From contig JACQFQ010000015.1 in the NCBI GenBank assembly GCA_016199985.1, positions 58,654 to 122,653 on the forward strand: DNA of 64,000 nucleotides, read 5' to 3'. Under the pieces are notes generated by a model. It saw nothing but the letters and a program-made list of their open reading frames with translations, had not been told where the DNA came from and ran no database searches. Both the position numbers and the translations under genes were made by a program. This DNA is from Verrucomicrobiota bacterium. Its GTDB lineage: Bacteria; Verrucomicrobiota; Verrucomicrobiia; Limisphaerales; UBA11320. Below are positions 1 to 8,981 of this stretch, in pieces; the first letter of the stretch is position 1, and the number at the start of each line of letters is the position of its first letter.

Positions 1-719
1 TTGCGTCCCTCGATGAGCTCTCCGAACGCGTCGACGCGTCGACCTCGACGGTGCGGCGGGATCTTCAGATTTTGGAGACGAAGGGCGCGGTGAAGCGAAC
101 ACATGGCGGGGCGCGGCTGGTGAATCCGAGGTCGGACGAGTTCACCTTCTCCACCCGCGACACGCATCAGTTGTCGGAGAAGGAGTCGATCGGACGCGCG
201 TGCGCGGAGCAGGTGCAGGCGAACCAGAGCGTGATCCTGGACGCGGGGACGACGATCTATCATGTCGCTCGATATCTGGAGGCCAAGGCGCCGCAGATCA
301 TCACCAACTCTCTGCCGATCGCGAATCACTTCGCCTTGAATAATCGCGTGGAAGTCGTGGTGTCCGGCGGCGTGATTTACCCGAGGCTGGGAGTGCTTGT
401 GGGACCGCTGGCGGTGCGGGCCTTTTCAGAGATCCACGCGGACGTGGCGGTCATGAGCAGCGGGGGGATCACGCTCGCGGGGATTTCGAACTCGCACGGG
501 TTATTGATCGAGATCCAGCGCGCCATGATCCAGGCGGCGCGAAAGGTGATTTTCTGTCTCGATCACACGAAGCTCGGACGTCAGTCGCTCTCGCCGCTCT
601 GCGAGCTGGACGTGGTCGACATGGTGGTCACCGATTCAAAGGCGAGCCCTGAGCACGTCGCGATGCTGCGACAAAACGGGGTCGTGGTCGTGGTCGCCGA
701 GCGCGACGCTCTCGGCTGA
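1..719 (+). CDS. DeoR/GlpR-family transcriptional regulator, 5' truncated
   Basis: The gene is already open at the window edge; the first whole codon is at base 3. The visible N-terminus is the second half of a DeoR helix-turn-helix (SLDELSERVDAS.STVRRDL) followed by the family wing KRTHGGA. The remaining part is the sugar-phosphate sensing domain with DAGTT, ITNSLPIANH and VVSGG motifs. Proteins of this family are usually cytoplasmic repressors that release DNA on binding a phosphorylated sugar. Only about 10-20 N-terminal residues seem to be missing. The target operon is not visible; the next gene lies 480 bases away and is unrelated, so local autoregulation cannot be judged. Family assignment is secure, ligand unknown. 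Confidence 0.9.
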   Translation, partial: ASLDELSERVDASTSTVRRDLQILETKGAVKRTHGGARLVNPRSDEFTFSTRDTHQLSEKESIGRACAEQVQANQSVILDAGTTIYHVARYLEAKAPQIITNSLPIANHFALNNRVEVVVSGGVIYPRLGVLVGPLAVRAFSEIHADVAVMSSGGITLAGISNSHGLLIEIQRAMIQAARKVIFCLDHTKLGRQSLSPLCELDVVDMVVTDSKASPEHVAMLRQNGVVVVVAERDALG

Positions 720-1199
720 GCCGCTCACGGAATGGTCGAAAGATCCGTACAAGGCTGATATCTTCACGCGCCCTTTTCTGGCGCGAGTCAGCGAGCGCCA
801 GTATAATGTGTGGCCCGCCGTTGCTGCAGCTCTCCAGCAGAGAATACTGTAGCGCGCTCGCATCCGCATCTTTTTTTCGTATCCTTCCCCGAACACGCTT
901 CTCCCTCGCGATCTGCGCCGTTCCTCTCGTTCTATCTTCGCGCAGGCATCTCCCTTCATGAGAATCTATGCATCCTGCAATCCTTAATTCCTTCATCGGT
1001 TGCACCGTGCATGCTTTCGCATTCAGTCGAATGAGTGGATCGGTCGAAGGCGCTATCCGCTAAGCTTGAACAGTGGTTCCTGATAGCACGGCACGGGAAT
1101 CGCTCCCATGGGGAAGACGTATCTGACACGATCATCCGATCGAACCAACGGGCAAATGAGAGGGATTGGACATTTAGAAAAAAGACGAGGACTGAAAGT
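720..1199. other. 480-base intergenic region, no convincing gene
   Basis: This stretch separates the DeoR gene from the stress cassette. I see short open frames on both strands but none with a start signal, family motif or plausible composition. It holds an inverted repeat that abuts a TATAAT hexamer (778-807, listed separately). A GAGG at 1187-1190 is placed correctly to serve the ATG at 1200. The DNA becomes A/T-richer towards the right end. Confidence 0.6.
778..807 (+). promoter_or_regulatory. Inverted repeat abutting a TATAAT -10-like box
   Basis: The arms ctggcgc (778-784) and gcgccag (795-801) are perfect complements separated by 10 bases, and a perfect TATAAT follows at 802-807. The repeat would cover the -35/-10 spacer of a promoter firing rightwards, which is where repressors and MerR-type activators bind. 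The matching -35 hexamer is poor. Alternatively the repeat is only the terminator stem of the DeoR gene that ends at 719; there is no T-run to support that. The next start codon is about 400 bases downstream, so a long leader would be implied. Confidence 0.35.
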
Positions 1200-2396
1200 A
1201 TGAAAACAAGAATCACTTTCCTGACGTCGGTAGTCGCGTTTGCAGTCGCGGCTTCCGCGGTCATTGGCGAAACACCCAAGGAAAAGGATAAAAGCAGCAC
1301 CCCGAATTCCCGCGAAGATTCTTCGGAGCCTGTTCGGAGGAGCGACAGATTAGGCGGCCTTGATAAAACGAGAGACCTGCTCGGGATGAATATCAAGGAT
1401 TCCCAGGATGAAACCTTGGGTGAGGTTAGGGATCTTGCGGTCGACCTCAAAGGCGGACGAATTGTTCAAGTGGTTGTCTCGACGGGTGGTGTTCTTGGAG
1501 TGGGGAAGAAGTATGTGGCGATTCCTCCAGGACGATTCAGTCGCGATAGAGACAAGAAGGTTCTTCGCCTGAGTATTGACAAGCAAATGCTGAAGACAGC
1601 TCCGGAATTTGAACTCTCAAAATGGGAGGACTGTTGCACCGAACCTCGCATGGTGGAGGTCTACAAGTACTACGGCGAGGCGCCTTATTTCACTACGCCG
1701 TCTGCGGCTAAAGAATCCAGAACTGCTGCGTTGTCCCCGCTCGGATACGTGGCAAGCGCCGACAAACTGATCGGCACTCAGGTGTTGAACAATGAGGACG
1801 AAAAACTCGGAAAGGTGGAAAACCTCTTGGTGGACCTTCCGGCCGGTCGACTGGTTCAAGTCGTTGTCTCTTCTGGGGGGTTCTTGGGATTAGGAGATGA
1901 ACTGAGCGTGATCCCGCCAGCCGCGTTTAAGTATGACCCAAAGAACAAAATCCTGCGACTTGACGTGACCAAACAAGCGCTGGCAGACGCCCCGCATTTC
2001 AAAGGCGCACAATGGGGGCCAGTGGATGATCCGAAATACGCCAGTGAAGTGTACAAGGCCTATCGTATTCAGCCGTACTTCAGCACCAACAGCTGGGAGG
2101 ACGCGGACAATACGGGTCGAAATACTCGGGATCGCGACTCACGGGCCTTAACGCCGTTGGACCAGGGCGGCAACAAGGCGGATTTGGAAACAACCCGCAA
2201 AATCCGAAAGGACATCCTGGCGCGCGATGGCCTCTCTAGAAACGCCCGGAACATCAAAATCATAACGATGAACGGTCAAGTGACGTTGCGGGGCCCTGTT
2301 AATACTGCTGGCGAGAAGCAAATCGTGGAGGAAATCGCCAATCAAGCGGTTCCCCGAAACAGCGTGGTCAGTCAAATCGAGGTAAAAACCTTTTAA
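1200..2396 (+). CDS. Exported tandem PRC-barrel protein with C-terminal BON domain
   Basis: A 398-residue protein starting at ATG 1200, preceded by GAGG at a 9-base distance; the frame is open further upstream but that part has no start signal and is not protein-like. Residues 1-23 form a signal peptide. Two PRC-barrel repeats follow (about 55-135 and 185-265). They are clearly duplicates of each other: each has a 'VDL..GR.VQVVVS.GG.LG.G' core. A BON domain (about 328-396, with MNGQVTLRGPV) ends the protein. PRC-barrels mediate protein or RNA contacts and BON domains bind membranes or lipids, so a periplasmic envelope-stress role is inferred. It opens a run of general-stress genes on the same strand. 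Confidence 0.85.
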   Translation: MKTRITFLTSVVAFAVAASAVIGETPKEKDKSSTPNSREDSSEPVRRSDRLGGLDKTRDLLGMNIKDSQDETLGEVRDLAVDLKGGRIVQVVVSTGGVLGVGKKYVAIPPGRFSRDRDKKVLRLSIDKQMLKTAPEFELSKWEDCCTEPRMVEVYKYYGEAPYFTTPSAAKESRTAALSPLGYVASADKLIGTQVLNNEDEKLGKVENLLVDLPAGRLVQVVVSSGGFLGLGDELSVIPPAAFKYDPKNKILRLDVTKQALADAPHFKGAQWGPVDDPKYASEVYKAYRIQPYFSTNSWEDADNTGRNTRDRDSRALTPLDQGGNKADLETTRKIRKDILARDGLSRNARNIKIITMNGQVTLRGPVNTAGEKQIVEEIANQAVPRNSVVSQIEVKTF

Positions 2397-2433
2397 TTTG
2401 CTATTAACCTCAATCTCAAAACAAAGAACACTT

Positions 2434-3009
2434 ATGTCAAAACAATCGATATTCTGTATAGCGACTTCTCGATCTCAAGCGGATCTCATTATTGATCGAC
2501 TGAAGACCGCGAACTTTTCCGACAACGATATCTCGGTCTTGTTCCCGGACAAGGGAACAACCCGCGACTTCGCTCACGAAAAAAACACGAAAGCCCCGGA
2601 AGGCGCCGCTACTGGCGCCGGCACAGGCGGCGTTTTGGGCGGCGCGCTAGGATGGCTGGCCGGCATTGGCGCCTTGGCCATACCTGGGGTGGGGCCTTTC
2701 GTCGCGGCAGGGCCCATCGTTGCGGCTCTCAGTGGCGCAGCCGTCGGAGCTGCGGTGGGCGGGATTGCTGGATCGCTTATCGGCATGGGCATCCCTGAAT
2801 ACGAAGCCAAACGCTACGAAGGAAAAATCAAGGAGGGTAACATTCTCATTTCCGTCCATGGGGACTCCGGGCAACGAATCTCTCGTGCGAAAATGATCTT
2901 CGAACAGGCCCAGGCGGAAGATATTGCGACCGCAGACGAAGTTGCCGTGAAGGAACCGAAGGCGGCCAAGTCAGAACCTGAAACGGAATACGAGAAAACC
3001 CGCCTGTAA
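2434..3009 (+). CDS. YflT/GsiB-neighbour type general stress protein with glycine zipper
   Basis: The likely start is ATG 2434 (MSKQSIFCIATS), giving 191 residues; a TTG at 2398 is possible but less likely. Residues 1-45 resemble the fold of heat-induced stress proteins of the YflT/general stress 17M group (IFCIATSRSQADLIIDRLK). A Gly/Ala-rich membrane-inserting stretch with GAGTGG and GAAVGAAVGG zippers fills the middle (about 60-125). A YEAKRYEGKIKEG.ILISVH segment follows, as in DUF3341/DUF1269-like proteins. The C-terminus is highly charged. No good ribosome binding site is visible. Function is unknown beyond the association with stress genes. Confidence 0.75.
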   Translation: MSKQSIFCIATSRSQADLIIDRLKTANFSDNDISVLFPDKGTTRDFAHEKNTKAPEGAATGAGTGGVLGGALGWLAGIGALAIPGVGPFVAAGPIVAALSGAAVGAAVGGIAGSLIGMGIPEYEAKRYEGKIKEGNILISVHGDSGQRISRAKMIFEQAQAEDIATADEVAVKEPKAAKSEPETEYEKTRL

Positions 3010-3016
3010 CATTTAA

Positions 3017-3048
3017 CGTTCCCGGCCTTTTGCCCAGGGCCGGGAACG
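3017..3048. terminator. Perfect 11-bp hairpin between stress genes
   Basis: cgttcccggcc (3017-3027) and ggccgggaacg (3038-3048) are exact complements with a 10-base loop. It begins 8 bases after the stop codon of the YflT-like gene. There is no T-tract, so it is either a processing or attenuating hairpin or a non-canonical terminator separating this gene from the next. Confidence 0.6.
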
Positions 3049-3078
3049 AGGATTAGAAATCAGTAGAACGGAATGATT

Positions 3079-3651
3079 ATGAACAACTCATCTTTGTCGC
3101 TTCAGGACCTTTTTCTAGACGGTCTGGCGGATATTTACTATGCGGAGAATCAACTCGTCCGCGCCCTGCCCAAAATGGCGAAGGCCGCCAATAACGAGGA
3201 CCTAAAAAAGGGGTTCCAATCGCACCTTAAGGAGACAGAAGGCCATGTGAAGAAGGTAGAAAAAATCTTTGGCATCTTTGGAGAGAAAGCTAAAGCGAAG
3301 AAATGCCACGCCATTGTCGGACTTCTCGCTGAGGCGGATGAAATGGCTTCTGAGAACAAAGGTGAAACCACGCTCGACGCCGCGCTCATTGCAGCCGCCC
3401 AAAAAGTGGAGCACTACGAAATTGGGACTTATGGCACTTTGCACGAATGGGCGATTCTGCTCGAGAATGAGAGCGCAGCGGATCTCCTTCAAACGATCTT
3501 GGACGAAGAGCGGGCCGCAAATGACGCGCTCACGGACCTGGCTAAATCCGGATGCAATGCCGCCGCCACAGAGTGGGCCGAGGACGATCATTCTGACCGC
3601 CTCCGGAGCAATAAGTCCAATCGCGGACGCTGCGTGCGAATGAGCACCTGA
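3079..3651 (+). CDS. YciF/YciE-type ferritin-like protein (DUF892)
   Basis: About 190 residues matching the DUF892 family: LQDLFLDGLADIYYAENQL at the N-terminus, then KKGFQSHLKETEGHVKKVE, KVEHYEIGTYGTL and LLQTILDEERAANDAL. These place Glu and His residues in four helices as in the ferritin-like di-metal fold. E. coli YciE/YciF are osmotic and stress induced; the metal-related activity is not established. The start at 3079 is preferred over 3073 because CGGA at 3069-3072 then has a 6-base spacing. The last 30 residues (after NAAATEW) are not typical of the family and are rich in Arg, Ser and Asn. Confidence 0.9.
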   Translation: MNNSSLSLQDLFLDGLADIYYAENQLVRALPKMAKAANNEDLKKGFQSHLKETEGHVKKVEKIFGIFGEKAKAKKCHAIVGLLAEADEMASENKGETTLDAALIAAAQKVEHYEIGTYGTLHEWAILLENESAADLLQTILDEERAANDALTDLAKSGCNAAATEWAEDDHSDRLRSNKSNRGRCVRMST

Positions 3652-3871
3652 CCATCAAATACGAGTCTATCGTATGGGCCATCCGAACCGCCCTGAGACA
3701 AAGCCCCGCTGTATCGCAGGGCGTACGTTCTTTCTCACAACTCAACATGAGTCCGCCTCCGGGGCCATTTTCACGACGTAGTTGAGGAATACGGAAGCTC
3801 GGCCCGCCACCAGCAATCTGGGGAATCGGCCGAGGCCCGCACGATCGTTTCGGTCCTCTCTTATTAATCGC

Positions 3872-5020
3872 ATGCCAGCCTGTGATGAAACGCGAGAATC
3901 CCACGAGACTCGGTCGCCTGCTAAGCACACAACACAGGCGGCTGACAGAGCCGACACGCACGTAAAGCAAGAATCCTCCTCCGGCCTTCGATCGACGTCC
4001 TATGTGGTAACTACACTCTTAGGACTCACTGCGTTTGCCTACTACGCGCATTCAGTGGTCATACCCATTCTTTTCGCCTCCATCGCTTTCTTGACCCTAG
4101 AGCCGCCTGTCGCGTGGTTGCGACGTCACCATGTTCCTGCGCCGGTGGGCGCCGCACTCGTCCTTTCGATCTTCGTCCTCAGCACCGGCAGTGGCGCTTA
4201 CTACCTGGGCCAACCCGCTATGGATTGGGTCAGAACAGCGCCCGAGAAACTGCCTCGCGTGCGCGAAAAATTCCAACGCATCCTGGATCCTGCCGCTCGA
4301 CTACGAGCGGCGGCTTCGAGCGTCAGTCAACTCGGAGAACCCGAAGCTAAGACCAAAACGAATCCCCCCGTGGCCGTGAAGGAGAATCAGATGGCCAGCT
4401 CCGTGTTCTCATGGACAGGAAGCGCCCTGGCGGGCGTTGCGGAGACGCTCGGTCTTCTTTTTCTAATGCTCGCGGGGGGTGATCTGCTGATGCAAAAAGT
4501 CGTGAGCGTCATGCCCACCATACGGGACAAGAAGAGCGCCATCGCTCTATGGCGAGATATCCAAAACGGAATCTCGAGTTACCTTCTCTCCGTTACCATT
4601 ATCAACATCTGTTTTGGACTTGCGGTCGGAGGTTCTCTGTGGGGACTCGGAATGCCGGGCGCCGCTATGTGGGGAGGTGTTGCGGCATTTCTAAACTTCG
4701 TTCCGTTTTTCGGTCCCGTTGTAGGCATGCTTGCTGTAGGGATGGCAGGCATCCTGGCCTTCGACACTCTCGGTCAGGGCCTGTTGCCGATGGGGGCTTA
4801 TCTCGCTTTGCACTTGCTCGAAGCGAATGTCGTAACGCCGTTCGCGGTCGGACGTCGCTCCACTCTGAATCCGGTTGCGATGTTCGTGGCGCTGATTCTC
4901 TTCGGCTGGCTTTGGGGAGTTGTTGGAGGTCTTCTTGCAATCCCCCTCCTGGTGATAGCCAAAGCGACATGCGATCGCATCCCCCTCTGCAAACCATGGG
5001 CGGAGGTGCTCTCTCGCTAG
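3872..5020 (+). CDS. AI-2E family (PerM-like) permease
   Basis: A polytopic membrane protein of about 382 residues with the AI-2E family layout. There is an N-terminal helix pair (about 42-82), a soluble loop (about 115-185), and a C-terminal helix block with the family motif FLNFVPFFGPVVG and the downstream EANVVTPFAVGRR.LNPVA stretch. Members export small molecules or ions; true autoinducer transport is shown for few, so the substrate is unknown. ATG 3872 is chosen; a TTG at 3782 would add 30 polar residues. Neither start has a clear ribosome binding site. It sits inside the stress cassette. Confidence 0.88.
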   Translation: MPACDETRESHETRSPAKHTTQAADRADTHVKQESSSGLRSTSYVVTTLLGLTAFAYYAHSVVIPILFASIAFLTLEPPVAWLRRHHVPAPVGAALVLSIFVLSTGSGAYYLGQPAMDWVRTAPEKLPRVREKFQRILDPAARLRAAASSVSQLGEPEAKTKTNPPVAVKENQMASSVFSWTGSALAGVAETLGLLFLMLAGGDLLMQKVVSVMPTIRDKKSAIALWRDIQNGISSYLLSVTIINICFGLAVGGSLWGLGMPGAAMWGGVAAFLNFVPFFGPVVGMLAVGMAGILAFDTLGQGLLPMGAYLALHLLEANVVTPFAVGRRSTLNPVAMFVALILFGWLWGVVGGLLAIPLLVIAKATCDRIPLCKPWAEVLSR

Positions 5021-5339
5021 TTTCCTTACTCCTGTGAAGTTCCGCAATTGGAGAACTCCTCAACATAACAAGTAACCGTGTGCAAGTTGCATGGTCAGTC
5101 TTCGACTCCACGTGCGTCCTGCATAGCCCCGCTCATCTATTCGTTCCAAACCACTCTGGATTTGAGCGCGATGACCGAAAATCGACCGCGGCACGGCATT
5201 AGCTTAAAAGCTGACGACGCATGTATCGACCAACACTTGTCACAATGAAACCGCGAACTGAAAAGCCTAAGGCAGCGAACAAACTCAGGGGCGTTTTCTC
5301 GTTGGACGAGGGGTTGGTCTCAACCTATCTGAAAATGTT
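5021..5339. other. 319-base intergenic region
   Basis: No gene is supported here. The composition is A/T-rich for this window and there are short palindromes only, for example agctt..aagct near 5201-5212. TTGGAC at about 5312 and TATCTG about 18 bases further on could be a weak promoter, but it would lie almost on the start codon at 5340. Confidence 0.5.
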
Positions 5340-5489
5340 ATGCTAGAAACAATTGCGCTGTTTTTAGTGATCGCTTGGATGTTGGGATTTGTTTCCTCCT
5401 ACACCATGGGCGGTTTCATTCACGTCCTTCTGGTCGTCGCCATCGTCATGATCCTCGTGCGCCTCATCCAGGGTAGGAAGGTGGGATGA
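5340..5489 (+). CDS. lmo0937-family (DUF5670) small membrane protein, 49 aa
   Basis: ATG 5340 opens a 49-residue reading frame ending with TGA 5487-5489. It has the two short hydrophobic helices and central signature of the lmo0937/DUF5670 peptides: LETIALFLVIAWMLGFVSSY, then TMGGFIHVLLVVAIVMILVR, ending LIQGRKVG. These peptides are widespread next to stress genes, but their function is unknown. It is easily missed because of its size. Its position between the permease and the YqjD-type gene, on the same strand, fits the general-stress theme of the region. Confidence 0.85.
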   Translation: MLETIALFLVIAWMLGFVSSYTMGGFIHVLLVVAIVMILVRLIQGRKVG

Positions 5490-5547
5490 TGTCGGTGCCG
5501 GATCGGCCTCTGCGGCTCTCCGCTGAGAGACCGCTCTGAGCTAAACT

Positions 5548-5862
5548 ATGAACAACAAAACAAAGCACACCATGGACAAACACCAGAACCCGGTTAGCGA
5601 TGAATTACACGCGCTCACAGCGGACGCCCAGGCGCTGTTGTCGGCGACGGCAAACGTCGCGGAGGATAAAGTAGTCGAAGCTCGAAAGCGCTTAAGCAGC
5701 GCCATAGAAAAAGGCAAAGAAGCTTGGAGTCGCGTGCAGGAGACAGCTTCTGATGGTGTTAAGGCAACGGACGACATGATCCGAAAACATCCTTACGAAG
5801 CCATCGGATTGGCATTCGGACTGGGTGCGCTTGTTGGTTACGTGCTTACCCGTCGGGACTAA
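5548..5862 (+). CDS. ElaB/YqjD/DUF883-family membrane-anchored protein
   Basis: 104 residues (a second ATG at 5572 would give 96). A long amphipathic coiled-coil segment (about 18-75, rich in Ala, Glu and Lys) is followed by the family signature IRKHPYEAIGLAFGLGALVGYVLTRR, which is a C-terminal membrane anchor. The E. coli homologues YqjD and ElaB bind ribosomes at the inner membrane in stationary phase; that role is known for the family and only inferred here. It is followed after 12 bases by a YqjE-like gene, the same order as yqjD-yqjE in enterobacteria. Confidence 0.88.
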   Translation: MNNKTKHTMDKHQNPVSDELHALTADAQALLSATANVAEDKVVEARKRLSSAIEKGKEAWSRVQETASDGVKATDDMIRKHPYEAIGLAFGLGALVGYVLTRRD

Positions 5863-5874
5863 AACGCGGCTGAA

Positions 5875-6264
5875 ATGGAAAACTCATTCAGCAATATCTC
5901 TCAGATTCTCGCGACCTCCAAGAGGATCGCCCATCGACTCTTGGCCGTCGGAGAGAATCGTGTGGAACTTCTGCTGGTTGAAGTGCAGGAGGAGCGAGAG
6001 CGCCTCTTGCGCGCCATTTTGCTCGCTCTGGGTTTGGCGGCCTTCGGGCTGCTATGCGGAATCGCCCTGACCCTAGCTCTTGTGGTCCTCCTCTGGGATA
6101 GGTCGCCAATCCTCGCGTTGTTTACCGTGGCTCTCATCTATGCTGTCGTGGCAGGAGGCCTGTATGTCAAGTTGAAGGCTTTACAGAAGGATTGGCACAC
6201 CCTTCCCGCCACATTGGAGCAACTCAGGAAGGATCGAGAATGTCTCGAACGAACTTTCGATTGA
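5875..6264 (+). CDS. YqjE / phage-holin-superfamily III membrane protein
   Basis: 129 residues. An N-terminal amphipathic stretch (about 1-45) precedes two transmembrane helices (about 46-72 and 78-102), and a charged C-terminal tail ends the protein. The pattern ENRVELLLVEVQEERERLLRAIL and the double hairpin are typical of YqjE/PF07332 proteins. It lies between a YqjD-type and a YqjK-like gene and overlaps the latter by 25 bases, so the three are very probably cotranscribed. Function unknown; probably part of a membrane-associated stress complex. Confidence 0.85.
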   Translation: MENSFSNISQILATSKRIAHRLLAVGENRVELLLVEVQEERERLLRAILLALGLAAFGLLCGIALTLALVVLLWDRSPILALFTVALIYAVVAGGLYVKLKALQKDWHTLPATLEQLRKDRECLERTFD

Positions 6265-6557
6265 ATCCTCTGGAGGCGCGAAGGCTCCTGCTGGTCGCCG
6301 AGAGCGAGTTAAATCGCGTCCAACTCCAAGAAGAACTTGGAAAGGCAGCCGTCAAGCTCAAGGCTTTGCTCCATCAAGGAAAGACCTTGGGCGCCTTCGC
6401 TTCGACCACCACCGCCGCCATGATGGCATGGTCGGCATTACGATCCGCTTTCCGCTCCGGTGGTGAGCGATCTAAACGCTCGTGGTTTTCCAAGGTAATC
6501 GGGGCGGCGCGCTTCGGCGCGTCCCTTTGGCTAGCTTCTCGCCGTCAAGCCCGATAA
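6240..6557 (+). CDS. YqjK-like small protein at the end of the yqjD/E cassette
   Basis: ATG 6240 is preceded by a good AGGAAGG at 6226-6232, inside the end of the previous gene. The 105-residue product starts with a coiled-coil rich in Leu, Glu and Arg (LEARRLLLVAESELNRVQLQ). A moderately hydrophobic Ala/Thr/Met segment (about 50-68) and a basic tail follow. Sequence similarity to YqjK is weak; position and general shape are the argument. The gene closes the stress cassette and converges on the phosphoketolase gene after 39 bases. Confidence 0.6.
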   Translation: MSRTNFRLNPLEARRLLLVAESELNRVQLQEELGKAAVKLKALLHQGKTLGAFASTTTAAMMAWSALRSAFRSGGERSKRSWFSKVIGAARFGASLWLASRRQAR

Positions 6558-6596
6558 GCCCGGACGGGGTCGTTGAAGTCAGCTGGGTCAAGTGGT

Positions 6597-8981
6597 TCAT
6601 GAAACACGACGGGAGGACGCCTTGCCCGACCACTTCCAGTTCCGAATCTCCGGCAGGTCCTCGCCATGCGCCGCGATGTATTGCTTGTGCTCGATGAGTT
6701 TGTCGCGGATGGCTTGCTTAACGTGCGCGGCTTTGGAACGGAGTTGCGGCACGCGATCAATCACGTCGGCGACCAGATGAAAGCGATCGAGATCGTTCAT
6801 GACCACCATGTCAAACGGCGTCGATGTCGTGCCTTCCTCTTTGTAACCGCGCACATGGAGGTTCTTGTGGTTCGTGCGGCGATACATGAGCCGATGAATC
6901 AGCCAGGGATAGCCGTGATAGGCGAAGATGATCGGTTTGTCCGCCGTGAAGAGCGCGTCGCAATCTTTGTCACTCAAACCGTGCGGGTGCTCGCTCTGCG
7001 GCTGGAGCTTCATCAGATCAACCACGTTGATCACGCGGATCTTCAACTTTGGGAAAAACTTCCGGAGCAACTCAACGGCGGCCAAAGTTTCGAGCGTCGG
7101 CACATCGCCACAGCAGGCCAGGACGACATCCGGCTCGCCGCCGCGGTCGTTGCTGGCCCACGGCCAGATGCCGATGCCGGCGCCGCAATGCTTGATGGCG
7201 GCATCCATGTCGAGCCACTGCGGCGCGGGTTGCTTGCCGGCCACGATCACGTTCACGTAGTTGCGGCTGCGCAGGCAGTGATCCGTGACGGAGAGGAGCG
7301 TGTTGGCGTCGGGCGGCAAATAAACGCGGATGATTTCCGCCTTCTTGTTCACGACATGATCTATGAAGCCGGGGTCCTGATGGCTGAATCCGTTGTGATC
7401 CTGGCGCCAGACGTGCGACGAAAGAAGGTAGTTCAGGGAAGCAATTGGACGGCGCCACGGAATGTGATTCGCCACTTTGAGCCATTTGGCGTGCTGGTTG
7501 AACATCGAATCAACGATGTGAATGAACGCTTCGTAGCACGAAAAAAAGCCGTGGCGGCCGGTGAGCAAGTAGCCTTCAAGCCAGCCTTCGCACTGATGCT
7601 CGCTCAACATTTCCATCACCCGGCCATCGTGCGCGACATGATCGTCGATCGGAATGATTTCCGCGGTCGAGCAACGGTTCGTCACTTCAAACACTGCGCC
7701 CCAGCGGTTCGAGGACGCTTCGTCCGGGCTGAAGACGCGGAAGTTTTTCGGGTTCCGCTTCGTCACGTCGCGGATGAACTCGCCCTGAACTCGCGTCGCT
7801 TCGCCGTTCACGGCGCCGGGCTTTGTCACCTTCACCGCGTAGTCGCGGAAATCCGGCAGGCGCAAGTCATGCAACAGGAGACCGCCGTTGGCGTGGGGAT
7901 TGGCGCTCATGCGACGTTCGCCTTTCGGAGCGAGGTCCGCGATTTCGGAACGCAACTTGCCTTCTGTGTCGAACAACTCCTGGGGGCGATAACTCCTCAG
8001 CCACCGCTCCAAAATCTTCACATGCCCCGGATGACTCATGTCGCCCATCGGCACCTGATGCGAGCGGAAGGTGCCTTCGGTGGGTTTGCCATCCACGAAC
8101 TTCGGGCCGGTCCAACCTTTCGGTGAGCGCAAAACAATCATGGGCCAGCGCGGGCGCTTCTTGAACCCGTTTGCGCGAGCGGCGCGTTGGATGCGGCGAA
8201 TGTCGGCCAAAACCAAATCGAGCGTCGCGGCCATGGCTTGGTGCATCGTCATCGGATCGCGGCCCTCGACGAAATGCGGCGCGTAACCGTACCCACGGAA
8301 GAGGGCTTCCAGTTCGTCGCGCGGGATGCGCGAGAGCACGGTGGGGCCGGCAATCTTGTAGCCGTTCAAATGCAGGATGGGCAACACGGCTCCGTCATGG
8401 ATGGGATTGAGAAACTTGTTCGAGTGCCAACTCGTGGCGAGCGGGCCGGTCTCCGCTTCGCCATCGCCGACGACACACGCGACAAGAAGGTCGGGATTAT
8501 CGAACGCCGCGCCGAATGCGTGCGATAGCGAATAACCCAACTCGCCGCCCTCATGAATCGAGCCCGGCGTCTCCGGCGCAACGTGACTCGGAATGCCGCC
8601 GGGGAAAGAGAACTGTTTGAACAGCCGCCGCATCCCGTCCCCGTCTTGCGAGATGTTGGGATAGACTTCGCTGTATGTGCCTTCGAGATAGGCGTTCGCA
8701 ACCAACCCTGGTCCGCCGTGGCCGGGACCGGTGATGTTGATGACATTCAGGTCGTGTTCCTTGATGACGCGGTTCAAATGAGCGTAAATGAAGTTTAGCC
8801 CCGGCGTCGTGCCCCAATGGCCAAGAAGGCGTGGTTTGATGTGCGCCAACAAGAGCGGCAGTCTCAGCAGCGGATTGTCATAGAGATAAATCTGTCCGAC
8901 CGAGAGGTAGTTCGCCGCGCGCCAATAGGCGTCAACGCTCCTCAACGATTCCGGGTTCAAAGTCTTGGCTTTCGTCTTCAT
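6597..8981 (-). CDS. xfp: D-xylulose-5-phosphate/fructose-6-phosphate phosphoketolase
   Basis: 794 residues, the normal size for this thiamine-diphosphate enzyme. It splits xylulose-5-P or fructose-6-P with phosphate into acetyl-phosphate and glyceraldehyde-3-P or erythrose-4-P. Visible motifs are ITGPGHGGP, the cofactor-binding [20 protein letters not shown], and the C-terminal [11 protein letters not shown] block. It is the last gene of a three-gene operon with ackA first: acetyl-phosphate made here can be turned into acetate and ATP by AckA. Its ATG overlaps the stop of the RNB gene (TAATG), which indicates translational coupling. The product is cytoplasmic. Confidence 0.96.
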   Translation of the reverse strand: MKTKAKTLNPESLRSVDAYWRAANYLSVGQIYLYDNPLLRLPLLLAHIKPRLLGHWGTTPGLNFIYAHLNRVIKEHDLNVINITGPGHGGPGLVANAYLEGTYSEVYPNISQDGDGMRRLFKQFSFPGGIPSHVAPETPGSIHEGGELGYSLSHAFGAAFDNPDLLVACVVGDGEAETGPLATSWHSNKFLNPIHDGAVLPILHLNGYKIAGPTVLSRIPRDELEALFRGYGYAPHFVEGRDPMTMHQAMAATLDLVLADIRRIQRAARANGFKKRPRWPMIVLRSPKGWTGPKFVDGKPTEGTFRSHQVPMGDMSHPGHVKILERWLRSYRPQELFDTEGKLRSEIADLAPKGERRMSANPHANGGLLLHDLRLPDFRDYAVKVTKPGAVNGEATRVQGEFIRDVTKRNPKNFRVFSPDEASSNRWGAVFEVTNRCSTAEIIPIDDHVAHDGRVMEMLSEHQCEGWLEGYLLTGRHGFFSCYEAFIHIVDSMFNQHAKWLKVANHIPWRRPIASLNYLLSSHVWRQDHNGFSHQDPGFIDHVVNKKAEIIRVYLPPDANTLLSVTDHCLRSRNYVNVIVAGKQPAPQWLDMDAAIKHCGAGIGIWPWASNDRGGEPDVVLACCGDVPTLETLAAVELLRKFFPKLKIRVINVVDLMKLQPQSEHPHGLSDKDCDALFTADKPIIFAYHGYPWLIHRLMYRRTNHKNLHVRGYKEEGTTSTPFDMVVMNDLDRFHLVADVIDRVPQLRSKAAHVKQAIRDKLIEHKQYIAAHGEDLPEIRNWKWSGKASSRRVS

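Noticed and set aside
6666..8126. Plus-strand frame of 486 codons
   Set aside because: It is antisense to the phosphoketolase gene, shows no family motif and only mirrors its codon pattern.
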